From Gilliamella sp. Lep-s35 (GTDB lineage: Bacteria; Pseudomonadota; Gammaproteobacteria; Enterobacterales; Orbaceae): 64,000 bases of DNA. The notes below the pieces were generated by a model, which saw only the letters and a list, made by a program, of their open reading frames with translations, had not been told where the DNA came from and did not search any database. This document shows positions 33,205 through 44,253 of this stretch, one piece after another. Position 1 is the stretch's first letter, and each line of letters starts with the position of its first letter. The translations under genes were made by a program, and so were the position numbers. The stretch covers positions 1 to 64,000 of the forward strand of contig NZ_WTEX01000011.1 in NCBI RefSeq assembly GCF_009795845.1, given 5' to 3'.

Positions 33205-33227
33205 TACAGTGACTCTTAATAACTTTA

Positions 33228-33476
33228 TTAAGCAGCTTTTTGTGCTTGTTTGATTAGTGCGTTAACACGATCAGAAACAGTTGCACCTAAACCAACCCAG
33301 TGATTTACGCGATCAAGATCTAAACGTAATTCTTCTGCTTTACCTTGTGCAATTGGATTAAAAAAGCCAACGCGCTCAATAAAACGACCATCACGTGGGT
33401 TACGGCTATCAGTGACAACTACTTGATAAAAAGGGCGCTTTTTAGAGCCGCCACGAGCTAAACGAATAGTTACCAT
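33228..33476 (-). CDS. rpsP: Small ribosomal subunit protein bS16
   Basis: bS16 is an 82-residue ribosomal protein. [20 protein letters not shown] and the [19 protein letters not shown] core match E. coli S16 closely. It heads the operon with rimM, trmD and rplS. A strong sigma70 promoter lies about 65 bases upstream. Confidence 0.98.
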   Translation of the reverse strand: MVTIRLARGGSKKRPFYQVVVTDSRNPRDGRFIERVGFFNPIAQGKAEELRLDLDRVNHWVGLGATVSDRVNALIKQAQKAA

Positions 33477-33541
33477 AACATCCTCTTAAGTTAAAAAATA
33501 ATCTTTTTTCTGCCCAACATGGACAAAATCAAAGCCTCAGA

Positions 33542-33569
33542 ATTATACTCTTTCTAGTAAAAAGTGCAA
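33542..33569 (-). promoter_or_regulatory. Sigma70 promoter of the rpsP operon
   Basis: On the minus strand TTGCAC (33569-33564) is followed after 16 bases by a perfect TATAAT (33547-33542). Transcription would start near 33535, about 58 bases before rpsP. Confidence 0.82.
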
Positions 33570-33661
33570 TGGCTGATTGTTGTTGATGTGATTCTATGTT
33601 GTTTGTTTAAGCTAAGTTACAAAAAAGAATAAAAAAAGTAATACCATTATGGTTTATTTAA

Positions 33662-33687
33662 TTTTAGTGCCACAAAAAGCACTAAAA
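33662..33687 (-). terminator. Terminator-like hairpin after manO
   Basis: TTTTAGTGC and GCACTAAAA form a perfect 9-bp stem with an 8-base loop. It lies 40 bases beyond the manO stop. The minus strand continues TTAAAT, so the T-run is weak. Confidence 0.6.
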
Positions 33688-33728
33688 ATAGTCCATTTTA
33701 TTTATGGAGGGTTATCATAATGATGATG

Positions 33729-34103
33729 CTATTTCTTTTTATTTTTTCGAAAAAAAGCTCGCTTTAAAACATCAAAAAAGCCCAGTGAGCGAACCATTTT
33801 TTGTCCGTCAACATAAACTCTAATAGCTTTTAGTACTTTTTTCGGGTCTTTAGATGCAAAAGTGAAAGTTCCATTTTTTTTGGTTTGAATTGAATAGCGA
33901 GGAATCCATCTACCGCCCAATAGCACAGATGCGACAACGTAGTCTACTTCGTCCCAAGGTATTTGTATATATTTATGAGGGTCATGTTTGTGATAGAACT
34001 CAAAGGCTTTGTCGCCAATCATAATATTGCCATATTCTGTAAAACCAACGAAAGCTGTGGCTTGAATAGTTAAGTCTATTTTAGTATTTAATGATTGAAC
34101 CAT
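33729..34103 (-). CDS. manO: DUF956 family protein, mannose PTS accessory (ManO-like)
   Basis: This 124-residue protein has the DUF956 pattern: LTIQATAFVGFTEYGNIMIGDKAFEFY, then IPWDEVDYVVASVLLGGRWIPRYSIQTKKNGTFTFASKDPK and a basic tail. In lactic acid bacteria this gene (manO) follows the three mannose PTS genes and is thought to modulate that transporter; its mechanism is unknown. Here the manXYZ genes lie 5 kb upstream on the same strand, with an IS481-like element 39 bases before this start. That element has probably cut it from its operon. The family is largely known from Firmicutes, so transfer with the PTS is likely (inference). Confidence 0.82.
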   Translation of the reverse strand: MVQSLNTKIDLTIQATAFVGFTEYGNIMIGDKAFEFYHKHDPHKYIQIPWDEVDYVVASVLLGGRWIPRYSIQTKKNGTFTFASKDPKKVLKAIRVYVDGQKMVRSLGFFDVLKRAFFRKNKKK

Positions 34104-34142
34104 TGTTATCCATAAATAAATTGGTAGTTTTATAAATTAACC

Positions 34143-35013
34143 TGTCGGAAAACGCCGAGTTGTTTACACTTCATGATTAAAATAATCCTCTAAAAACGCA
34201 TAAGCGTTTTCCAAAAATCGCTTTATGCAGTTTAACGGTATTATAAAAATTAATAAAGCGTTTGAGTTTTTGTTTTCTATCTTTTGAATCGCTAAATATT
34301 TGCCGATTATGCCACATCGCAATTCAAAGTTCGTATCACTCTTTCGGCTTTCCCATTCGTTTGTGGGCGGGCCGGTTTGGTGAATTTTTGATTAATACGA
34401 TGGCTATGACACGTTTTAACAAATAGGTGCTCGCTGGTGCCTTGATATTCATGCCCATTATCGGAATAAATACATGTAGTGGTATAAGGACACTGGGCTA
34501 ACACATCGTCTTGTAAAAATTGTGCTGAGCTAAATTGGGATTTATCAGGGTAAATACCGGCATAAAGCTCACGTGAAAAATCATCAATGCCAACAAATAA
34601 ATATTCTCTCGTTTGTTGTTTCGTTTCATTTTTAAGTAAAGGTAAACGTTTGGTATCAACGTGTAGCATTTCACCTGGATAGGTTTTGTTATCGCGTTTA
34701 GCTTGCCGTCTTAATTTATCTTCAATCGATTTTTCAACTTTAACCAGACGTTTAATTCCATAACTGATGGTTTTATAACGTTCATTTTTACTGGATAAAG
34801 GCACAAACAGCTTCAATCTAGCTTTCTTTAGTACGTTATAAATGGTAGGGCGACTGACCATAAAGCGTTTAGCCAAATCAGTGGCCGTTATTTTTTCTTT
34901 ATGCTATAAACGCCATATTTCTTGTCTGTGATAAGGCGTTAATTTTGTTTTTTTATGTATATTCATTACAGTATTTTCTCAAATTACTGTAAACAACGAG
35001 AGGAATTTCTACA
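34143..35013 (-). mobile_element. IS481-like insertion sequence, most complete copy
   Basis: The element spans about 871 bp. Its ends, TGTCGGAAAACGCCGAGTTG at the left and, on the other strand, TGTAGAAATTCCTCTCGTTG at the right, share TGT-G-AAA and GTTGTTTACA as imperfect inverted repeats. No clear target duplication is seen. The single transposase gene is broken, so the copy is probably immobile unless helped by another. Remnants of the same element lie at 13632, 15855 and about 46540. Confidence 0.85.
34164..34966 (-). pseudogene. IS481 family transposase, inactivated
   Basis: Read from the ATG at 34966 the protein begins with a helix-turn-helix region (MNIHKKTKLTPYHRQEIWRL) and meets a TAG stop at 34904-34906. 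The frame then continues with ITATDLAKRFMVSRPTIYNVL and the rve integrase core, including HVDTKRLPL, FVGIDDFSRELYAG and YSDNGHEYQG, which supply the DDE residues. Near 34310 a frameshift separates RVIRTLN from the expected end MWHNRQIFSDSKDRKQKL. Both lesions make it a pseudogene. Confidence 0.88.
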
Positions 35014-35125
35014 AATAATCAAAAACAATAATCAACAAAACAATATCGCCTTTTTTGCCAATGATATTATGTGTTAAAATTGTTATTATCAAATACAAAT
35101 CATATCAAAAAATAAACGACTAATT

Positions 35126-35611
35126 ATGTCTATTTGTTATATCGCCTTAGGTAGCAACCTTGAAGATCCATTAGCACAAGTTAATCGTGCAATAACGGCA
35201 TTAAAGCTATTGCCTAACACAACTTTTTTAGAAGTCTCACCTTTTTATCGCAGTAAGCCACTTGGTCCGCAAGATCAAAATGATTATCTTAATGCCGTTG
35301 TAAAAATTACAACAACCCTATTCCCGATTGAACTACTTGATGCACTACAAGCAATTGAAAAAGTCCAAGGCCGTGTGCGTAAAGAAAATCGATGGGGTGC
35401 AAGAACCTTAGATCTTGATATTTTACTGTATGATGATTTAGTGATCGAAAGCGAAAGACTAACAATCCCTCACTACCATATGAAAAACCGAGAATTTGTC
35501 CTCTACCCGCTATTTGATATCAGTCCTGAACTTATTTTACCTGATAACGATAAGTTGTATGATTTAGTAACCAAATGCCCTAAAAATGGATTAGAAGAGT
35601 GGAAAAAGTAA
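35126..35611 (+). CDS. folK: 2-amino-4-hydroxy-6-hydroxymethyldihydropteridine pyrophosphokinase
   Basis: FolK (HPPK) transfers pyrophosphate from ATP to 6-hydroxymethyl-dihydropterin in folate synthesis. The 161-residue protein starts SICYIALGSNLEDPLAQ and carries the signature RWGARTLDLDILLYDD at about 88-103, with the metal-binding aspartates. FYRSKPLGPQDQNDYLNAV matches the substrate loop. In E. coli folK lies after pcnB, close to dksA and gluQ; here folK, dksA and gluQ remain together without pcnB. Confidence 0.96.
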   Translation: MSICYIALGSNLEDPLAQVNRAITALKLLPNTTFLEVSPFYRSKPLGPQDQNDYLNAVVKITTTLFPIELLDALQAIEKVQGRVRKENRWGARTLDLDILLYDDLVIESERLTIPHYHMKNREFVLYPLFDISPELILPDNDKLYDLVTKCPKNGLEEWKK

Positions 35612-35747
35612 TTATCTTTATTAATAACATACAGTTGTACTATTTTGCTTATTTATAGGCAGAAAAAAGATAAAAAAAAATTTGCCAACAGCTAATTTAT
35701 TGTTATAGTTTACCGCTTGCAAATAATCTGTACTTAAGGGGATTGCT

Positions 35748-36203
35748 GTGAAAAAGGAACAAAAATTAAATACATCTTCTCTTAGCCTGCTTTCAATTGC
35801 GGGGCTTAAGCCTTATCAAGAGGCAAAAGGCGAGGAGTATATGAATCCTAAGCAATTAAAACATTTTAAACTTATTTTAGAAGCATGGCTTGCTCAATTA
35901 CAAGATGAAATGGGAAAAACAGTTTCGCACATGCAAGACGAAGCCGCTAATTTCCCTGATCCTGCTGACCGAGCAACGCAAGAAGAAGAATTCAGTTTAG
36001 AATTACGCGCTCGCGATAGAGAACGAAAACTAATCAAAAAAATCAAAAAAACATTAAAGAAAATTGAAAACGATGATTTTGGTTATTGTGAATCTTGTGG
36101 AGTTGAAATTGGTATTCGCCGCTTAGAAGCAAGACCAACAGCTGATTTATGTATCGACTGTAAAACACTTGCTGAACTCCGCGAAAAACAAATGGGCATG
36201 TAA
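35748..36203 (+). CDS. dksA: RNA polymerase-binding transcription factor DksA
   Basis: DksA enters the secondary channel of RNA polymerase and, with ppGpp, represses rRNA promoters and activates amino acid synthesis genes. The coiled coil carries the tip aspartates in [20 protein letters not shown]4 zinc finger follows (CESCG ... LCIDC). The 151-residue length equals E. coli. The start is GTG with AAGGGG about eight bases upstream. Confidence 0.97.
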   Translation: MKKEQKLNTSSLSLLSIAGLKPYQEAKGEEYMNPKQLKHFKLILEAWLAQLQDEMGKTVSHMQDEAANFPDPADRATQEEEFSLELRARDRERKLIKKIKKTLKKIENDDFGYCESCGVEIGIRRLEARPTADLCIDCKTLAELREKQMGM

Positions 36204-36246
36204 ACCCAACTTTCTTAGTCTTTTATTATCCTACCTAATTTGACCT

Positions 36247-37134
36247 ATGCACTATATTGGTCGTTTTGCCCCGTCACCATCTGGACCATTACATTTTGGT
36301 TCACTGGTGACCGCGCTTGGTAGCTATTTACAAGCAAAATCTTGTCATGGCAAATGGTTGGTTCGTATTGAAGATATTGACCCGCCACGAGAAGTAAAAG
36401 AAGCATCATCACTCATCTTAAAAACATTAGAAGCTTTTAATTTATACTGGGATGATGAAATCTTATACCAATCGGCGTGCAGTGAACGTTATCGAGCTGT
36501 TTTACAATCTCTTTTAGATACACAGCAAGCTTATTTTTGTGACTGCACAAGACAACGCATTCACAATTTACCTTATGGAATTTATGATGGTTTTTGTCGT
36601 GATCGACATCTAAATAGCCCCAACCAACCACTTGCCATGCGCCTAAAACAGACTCAACCCGTATATCAATTTACTGACCGCATTCGTGGCATCCAAACGT
36701 TCGACGCCAAAAATGCCCAAGAAGACTTTATTATTCACCGCAAAGATGGATTATTTGCTTACAATTTAGTGGTTGTACTCGATGATCATCAGCAAGGTAT
36801 TACCGAAATAGTGCGAGGCGCAGACTTATTGCCTGTCACCGCTAAACAGATTTCGCTCTACCAGCTTTTTGGCTTACCAACACCAAGCTACTGTCATTTA
36901 CCATTGGTACTAGATAATAACGGCAACAAGCTTTCCAAACAAAACCACGCAAAACCCATTGAGGTCAGTAATACACAATCCTTAACAATACAGGCACTGC
37001 AGTTTTTAGGACAACAAATCCCTCAAGATTGGCAAGATGCCACGCAAAAACAGTTATTAGATTGGGCGATTAAAAACTGGAAAATAACCAATATTCCTAA
37101 ACAAAATAGCTTATTAACCACCAACATAAGATAA
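36247..37134 (+). CDS. gluQ: Glutamyl-Q tRNA(Asp) synthetase
   Basis: GluQ-RS attaches glutamate to the queuosine at position 34 of tRNA-Asp. It is a class I synthetase catalytic core without an anticodon domain (295 residues). The HIGH-like motif is in RFAPSPSGPLHFGSL at about 6-20, and the KMSKS-like motif is KLSKQNHAK. A zinc site (CDC ... Y ... C) lies at about 97-118. It follows dksA by 43 bases as in E. coli, and overlaps moaA tail to tail by 21 bases. Confidence 0.95.
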   Translation: MHYIGRFAPSPSGPLHFGSLVTALGSYLQAKSCHGKWLVRIEDIDPPREVKEASSLILKTLEAFNLYWDDEILYQSACSERYRAVLQSLLDTQQAYFCDCTRQRIHNLPYGIYDGFCRDRHLNSPNQPLAMRLKQTQPVYQFTDRIRGIQTFDAKNAQEDFIIHRKDGLFAYNLVVVLDDHQQGITEIVRGADLLPVTAKQISLYQLFGLPTPSYCHLPLVLDNNGNKLSKQNHAKPIEVSNTQSLTIQALQFLGQQIPQDWQDATQKQLLDWAIKNWKITNIPKQNSLLTTNIR

Positions 37135-38088
37135 GTTAGGCATAATCCCAACCTTATGGTCATGCAATAGATGTTTTTCAGGCTTTATCATCAACGAAGC
37201 AAAGATTCTTTCAATTAATTGTTGCTTTTGTTCTGAACTTTGGAGTAAATCACGCAAATCCACTGCCGCATCACCAAATAAACAATAATGCAACCGCCCA
37301 ATCGATGATACCCTTAACCGATTACAACTGTTACAAAAATCTTTTGAATACGGCATAATCAGTCCAATCTTGCCTTGATAATCACGATGAGCATAAACCT
37401 TAGCTGGTCCAGATAAAGCCGCTTTAGGCTGCAACTGCCAACCTTGCTCAATTAGTTGTAATTCGATTAATTGCCCAGAAACATGGTGACGATTAAAAAT
37501 ATCACCGCTTTCGCCTGTTTCCATCAGTTCAATAAAACGCAATTCAACAGGACGGGGTTTAATCCACGATAAATAATCATTTAGATTATCATTCATGTTT
37601 TTCATCAAAACGGTGTTAATTTTGACCTTTTTTATACCCACTTCTAACGACTTTTCAACACATTGCAATAATTCTTTAAGCTTATCTTGCCCAGTAATTA
37701 ATTTAAACAAATGGGGGGAAAAACTATCAATACTAATATTAATCGCATTCAAACCTGCTTGATGCCAATGATGGATATTTTTTAATAAACGCGAGCCATT
37801 AGTTGTCATGGCAATTTCGTTAATACTTGAATATGCAGAAATCAGCGACAAAATATCAACAAAATCACGACGCAAACTCGGTTCGCCACCTGTTAACCTA
37901 ATTTTGTGCACACCAAGCTTGGCAAATGTTGATACTACATTATCAATCTCGTTAAGAGTTAAAAATTGATGTGTTTTATTAGGTTGATAACCATTAGGCA
38001 GGCAGTACTGACACTGAAAATTACACTGCTCGGTAATCGACAAACGCAGATACTGAAATCGACGTTGATAATTATCCATTAATTGCAT
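37114..38088 (-). CDS. moaA: GTP 3',8-cyclase MoaA
   Basis: MoaA is a radical SAM enzyme that rearranges GTP to 3',8-cH2GTP at the start of molybdenum cofactor synthesis. The SAM cluster motif is CNFQCQYC at about 17-24, followed by GGEPSLR. A second C-terminal Fe-S site has CNSCNRLRVSSIGRLHYCLFGD. The protein ends in Gly-Gly, which is functionally needed in MoaA. The 324-residue length is normal. No other moa genes are in the window, which is unusual because moaABCDE often cluster. AAGGTG stands about 11 bases upstream of the start. Confidence 0.95.
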   Translation of the reverse strand: MQLMDNYQRRFQYLRLSITEQCNFQCQYCLPNGYQPNKTHQFLTLNEIDNVVSTFAKLGVHKIRLTGGEPSLRRDFVDILSLISAYSSINEIAMTTNGSRLLKNIHHWHQAGLNAINISIDSFSPHLFKLITGQDKLKELLQCVEKSLEVGIKKVKINTVLMKNMNDNLNDYLSWIKPRPVELRFIELMETGESGDIFNRHHVSGQLIELQLIEQGWQLQPKAALSGPAKVYAHRDYQGKIGLIMPYSKDFCNSCNRLRVSSIGRLHYCLFGDAAVDLRDLLQSSEQKQQLIERIFASLMIKPEKHLLHDHKVGIMPNLSYVGG

Positions 38089-38529
38089 ATAAAATAAACA
38101 CCTTATCCAAATCGGGAAGCATAGCCATTTCTGAGCTATACTGCGGCTAATCTACCGTATAAAATAACTATTTCACTTAGATAAAAGAGCTTCAGAGTTT
38201 GGCTCAGTCTAGCATAGACTTTATTTTTTGACTATGAACAAATTGGCCTTTACAAGTAAACGATTTTTGACGGAAATAAGATTTTTTTGGTTTTGAATGA
38301 TGGAATAGATTAGGTATAAGAAAATGCTCCTCATGCTTTTAAGGCATACTTATCTATAAAATATAAGTATTTTGCATGGATAAGTTCGGCAGGTTTCTGC
38401 TATTATCAAGATCATATTGATTAATAAAAAACGGCGGAGTTATTCGCTTCAGATTGATGACAAAGAACTGGCTTTTTGGCGAGTTCTTTGAGTTAATAGA
38501 GAACAGTCCATTATAAGAGGAATTCTTCT
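38089..38529. other. Intergenic region between moaA and an IS1182-like remnant
   Basis: No gene was found. It should contain the moaA promoter on the minus strand. ATAGCCATTTCTGAGCTAT near 38121 forms a small hairpin in the leader. I looked for a molybdenum-cofactor riboswitch but could not support one. The last 100 bases (GGCTTTTTGGCGAG and on) probably belong to the transposable element's left flank. Confidence 0.4.
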
Positions 38530-39254
38530 ATGCTAAAAAAACAACTCGAGCGACACCAGAAAAAATAAAGCAAATTTCGTTAGATGCTCTTGTCCCTCAA
38601 AATCACCTTGTTCGTAAAATAGCTAAAGTCATTGATTTTGAATTTATTCGAGAAGCGGTAGCACCACTTTAATTGCCCTAATAACGGTCGTCCGGCAGAA
38701 GTTCCGGACAGTGGCTTTATGTATCGGGAAGGCAAGCCTAAAGGGTTCTTTTACTTAGATCACCGAACGGTTGATGGAAATCATTAATATATAAAACGAC
38801 TAGCAGAGAAGGTTATCGTCATTATCATTCTGATGCAGCAACCTGCAAAGTCTGTCCGTTATTGTCACAGTGTACACAGAGTAAAAATAAACAGAAAGTC
38901 ATCACACGCCATATCTGGGAAGCAGATAAAGAGAAAGCCAATCAGATTCGTTTAAGTCAGTGGGGTAAAAAAGTCTATGCTCGGCGAAAAGAGACCGTAG
39001 AGCGCAGTTTTGCTGATGCTAAACAACACCACGGACATCGCTATGCAAGATTTAGGGGAAGAGCACAGGTTCAAATGCCGTGTTTATTGGCCGCAACAGC
39101 TCAAAATATCAAGAAAATAGCGATAAAGCTATTTTTGTTACGTTTTTTTAGGCTGTTTTTTAATTTATTTAATAAAATCCAAATTAAAAATCCTGTTTAT
39201 GATTTAAATCAAGAAATAAACCCCGAATTATATCGAGGTTTGTCACTAATCTGA
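38530..39254 (+). pseudogene. IS1182-like transposase, frameshifted and internally deleted
   Basis: From ATG 38530 the frame stops after 12 codons. One extra base in the A-run would restore TTRATPEKIKQISLDALVPQ, the start of an IS1182-type transposase. A shifted frame then gives CPNNGRPAEV joined directly to PDSGFMYREGKPKGFF, which indicates a large internal deletion. The C-terminal part (38862-39254) is open: CKVCPLLSQCTQSKNKQ, VERSFADAKQHHGHRYARFRG and AATAQNIKKIA. At least two frameshifts and the deletion make it dead. Element ends could not be defined. It lies 52 bases from the end of manZ. Confidence 0.82.
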
Positions 39255-39306
39255 CTATATATTAAAATATAGTACTTTTTTAGAAAATTTTATAAAACTT
39301 TATATT

Positions 39307-40218
39307 TTATAACAGGCCGATTACATGCCCAACTATACCAATAATAAATAATCCAAGGATGATTAAAATTGGTGATACTTTTTTACGAAGTAACCACATA
39401 CAGAAGAAGGTCAATAGTAAAGGAACTAGTCCTGGTATTAATTGATCTAAGTTATTTTGTAAAGTAGTTACCTTTTCTTGGGTAAGTGATAATCCATTTT
39501 GCATTTGCATCAATGCTTTTTGAATGCCTTCTCCACCAGTAGGTAATGAGTTCCAGTCAATGAATGCACCGTTATCTAATTTTACTTTTGCAACAACGGG
39601 TTGGAATTTTATTGATACCCACCTTTGTACTAAGGCGGCTAGAATAAACATCCCTAAAATTGATGCTCCTTTCGTAATTTTTTGTAGTAAGCCGCCAGAT
39701 AAATTATCAGTAATTTTCGAGCCTGTACGATAACCAAATTCTTGGGTATACCACATAAAGGACCATCGAATAATATTCCATAAGAAAAAGAATAAAATTG
39801 GTCCCATAATATTGCCACTAAGCGCTAGCGAAGCACCAAGTGCACCAAGCATAGGGCGGACAGTAAACCAGAATACAGGATCACCCACACCCGCTAATGG
39901 TCCCATCATTCCGACTTTTACCCCTTGAATAGCTACATCGTCAACAGCAGCTCCATTAGCTCGTTCTTCTTCAAGAGCAAGTGTTACACCAAGTACAGGC
40001 GAAGCTAAATAAGGGTGAGTATTAAAAAACTCTAAGTGGCGTTTAAGAGCTGCTGAACGATCTTCTTTGCTAGTATATAATTTTTTGATAGCAGGAATCA
40101 TTGAGTAAACCCAACCACCATTTTGCATACGTTCATAATTCCAAGAACCTTGAAGGAAAGTTGAGCGCCAAGCAACAGCTAAACGATCTTTTTTACTTAA
40201 TTGAATTCTATCAGTCAT
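39307..40218 (-). CDS. manZ: Mannose-family PTS transporter subunit IID
   Basis: IID is an inner-membrane subunit which with IIC forms the sugar channel. The sequence has the family patterns FLQGSWNYERMQNGGWVYSMIPAIKKLY and GVTLALEEERANG, with hydrophobic helices at the C-terminal end. The annotated start is the ATG before TDRIQLSKK (303 residues). It is preceded by TTGGAG; the open frame extends nine codons further and would overlap manY. It is third in the manX-manY-manZ operon. Its sequence resembles Firmicutes ManN as much as enterobacterial ManZ, in keeping with the presence of manO. Confidence 0.93.
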   Translation of the reverse strand: MTDRIQLSKKDRLAVAWRSTFLQGSWNYERMQNGGWVYSMIPAIKKLYTSKEDRSAALKRHLEFFNTHPYLASPVLGVTLALEEERANGAAVDDVAIQGVKVGMMGPLAGVGDPVFWFTVRPMLGALGASLALSGNIMGPILFFFLWNIIRWSFMWYTQEFGYRTGSKITDNLSGGLLQKITKGASILGMFILAALVQRWVSIKFQPVVAKVKLDNGAFIDWNSLPTGGEGIQKALMQMQNGLSLTQEKVTTLQNNLDQLIPGLVPLLLTFFCMWLLRKKVSPILIILGLFIIGIVGHVIGLL

Positions 40219-40234
40219 TTTTTTCTCCAAGTTC

Positions 40235-41035
40235 CTAGTAATCATTTAAAATATCATCAAGTGGATCACCTTTACTGCCACCATTGGATGAATTGCCACG
40301 TTCAGAAAGATTGAGATAAATCAGTGCTAATGCAATACCTAATGCACCGAGTGCAATTAGTGTAAGTTGTGATATTGCTGCAACTACAAAACCAATAATG
40401 AAAAATGGCCATACTTCACGATTTGCCATCATATTAATTACCATTGCATAACCCACAGCAACCACCATTCCACCACCAATAGCCATACCAGTTGTTAGCC
40501 ATTTTGGCATTGCATCTAGTGCGCTTTTAACAACTTCGGCAGGAATAAAGAGTAATGCTGCTGCTGGAATTGCGATTCTTAAACCTTGTAAGCAAATACC
40601 TAAAATTTGTAATAATTCAATTTTTCGGAAATTGCCTTCTTCTGCTGCCGCATCCATCATATGTACTAATGGGACAGCAATGGTTCGAACTACCATAGTT
40701 AAAAATAGCCCTGCAACAGCTAAAGGAATAGCAATAGCAATGGCAGTAGATACACCAGCAACACCTTGTCCACCTAACACTAAAATAATTGACGAAGCAA
40801 TAGATGCCAGTGCGGCATCGGGTGCAACAGCTGCCCCAATATTAGCCCAACCAAGAGCTATCATTTGCAATGAACCACCTAGTACGACGCCTGCTTCTAA
40901 ATTACCTGTCACTAGTCCAATTAACGAACAAGCAACCAAAGGTTGATGGAATTGGAACTGATCTAAGATGCCTTCCATTCCTGCTAAAAAGGCGATAATT
41001 ATCACCAAAATAATAGCAATAATTGATAATGTCAT
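40235..41035 (-). CDS. manY: Mannose-family PTS transporter subunit IIC
   Basis: IIC is the polytopic sugar-binding subunit. The 266-residue protein has about 8 hydrophobic segments and the family motif GVVLGGSLQMIALGWANIGAAVAPDAALAS at about 49-78, which is the IIC signature. The C-terminal tail NSSNGGSKGDPLDDILNDY is polar. It is 20 bases after manX and 16 before manZ in a tight operon. The substrate could be mannose, glucose, glucosamine or a related sugar. Confidence 0.94.
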   Translation of the reverse strand: MTLSIIAIILVIIIAFLAGMEGILDQFQFHQPLVACSLIGLVTGNLEAGVVLGGSLQMIALGWANIGAAVAPDAALASIASSIILVLGGQGVAGVSTAIAIAIPLAVAGLFLTMVVRTIAVPLVHMMDAAAEEGNFRKIELLQILGICLQGLRIAIPAAALLFIPAEVVKSALDAMPKWLTTGMAIGGGMVVAVGYAMVINMMANREVWPFFIIGFVVAAISQLTLIALGALGIALALIYLNLSERGNSSNGGSKGDPLDDILNDY

Positions 41036-41055
41036 AATATAACCCCTTAAATAAA

Positions 41056-42030
41056 TTAATTATTTTGCCGCGCTAATTCTTCTTTGGCTTTTTTTAGTAA
41101 TTCGTCCATATTGCTATTAGAATCGTTAGGAACTTTGCGAACATCAAATTTTATATTTCTGGTTTTTAATTTTTCAAATGTTTCGACATCTTCGGCATTC
41201 ATTGATAGTACTTTGTTTACCATAACTTTGCCTACAGAGTGAGCCATCGATCCCACATTAATCTCATTGATGTCAACACCTCCTTCTATTGTTCGTAATA
41301 CATCTTGCGGTGTTTCAAATAAAAGTAGCGCTTTGGTATTACCAAAACGAGGATCGCGTGAAACTTCAATAATTTTTTTAATTGGAACAACATTGGCTTT
41401 TACACCAGGAGGGGCAGCTTCTTCAATGAGTTTTTTTCTTAATTCATCTTTTGCAACTGAATCCGAAACAACAATAATGCGGTTAGGGTTGGTTGATTTT
41501 GTCCATGCTGTCGCCACTTGCCCATGTAATAGGCGCGAATCAACACGGGCTAACACGATTTTCATTTTACCATCGCCAAGTACTGTGCCTTCTGGAATAG
41601 TTGGCGATTGCTTGCTTGATTGAGTATTACTTGTTGGAATTTCGACTGTTGTACGAACGCCTTCTTTACCGGGTTCAATAATTGCAGCTGCAATTTCTTT
41701 CGCTGTTTCCATTGAAAAACGAGAGGAATAGGCTTCAATTAACATAGGTAGGTTTAAACCTGCTACAATAGCCCAGTTACTATGCTCTCCACATAAATTA
41801 TTGGCCTGATTAAATGGTGTGCCTCCCCATAAATCAACTAAAAAAATTACTTCATCTTGATTATTAAATGTAGATATTGCTTCAAGCATTCGCTCTTTTA
41901 AACTTTCAGGACTATCACTTGGATGTAAGGTAACAGCTTTAACATTTTCTTGTTCTCCAAATATCATCGAACCTGATTGTAAAATACCTTCTGCAAACTC
42001 ACCATGAGTTGCTAGGATAATTCCAACCAT
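41056..42030 (-). CDS. manX: Mannose-family PTS fused subunit IIAB
   Basis: The protein (324 residues) carries IIA then IIB. His9 in ILATHGEFAEG accepts phosphate from HPr in the IIA domain, and the linker at about 130-155 is rich in Ser, Thr and Pro. The IIB domain starts near MKIVLARVDSRLLHGQVATAW, where His is the second phosphate carrier. It heads the manXYZ operon and has AGGAGG before the ATG. Upstream, TGTGATGAGTGTATAT is a one-sided match to a CRP site and is not called. HPr could come from ptsH elsewhere or from the FruB HPr domain in this window. Confidence 0.95.
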   Translation of the reverse strand: MVGIILATHGEFAEGILQSGSMIFGEQENVKAVTLHPSDSPESLKERMLEAISTFNNQDEVIFLVDLWGGTPFNQANNLCGEHSNWAIVAGLNLPMLIEAYSSRFSMETAKEIAAAIIEPGKEGVRTTVEIPTSNTQSSKQSPTIPEGTVLGDGKMKIVLARVDSRLLHGQVATAWTKSTNPNRIIVVSDSVAKDELRKKLIEEAAPPGVKANVVPIKKIIEVSRDPRFGNTKALLLFETPQDVLRTIEGGVDINEINVGSMAHSVGKVMVNKVLSMNAEDVETFEKLKTRNIKFDVRKVPNDSNSNMDELLKKAKEELARQNN

Positions 42031-42161
42031 ACAGCGACCTCCTAATTTGCATTAATTTGTAGGCAATATTTTTTTATTTTACATCATAAAAAAACATAAA
42101 AAATATACACTCATCACATTATGATAAAAAAACTTTTTTGTTTTTATCAAAAAATGATTGG

Positions 42162-44238
<2,077 letters not shown>

Positions 44239-44253
44239 GTGACATCCTTTAGT

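Noticed and set aside
38089-38220. Molybdenum-cofactor riboswitch before moaA
   Set aside because: Only one small hairpin (near 38121) is evident; I could not find the multi-stem arrangement expected of that RNA. A covariance-model search would be decisive.
42095-42130. CRP site before manX
   Set aside because: Only the TGTGA half is present; the other half-site is poor.
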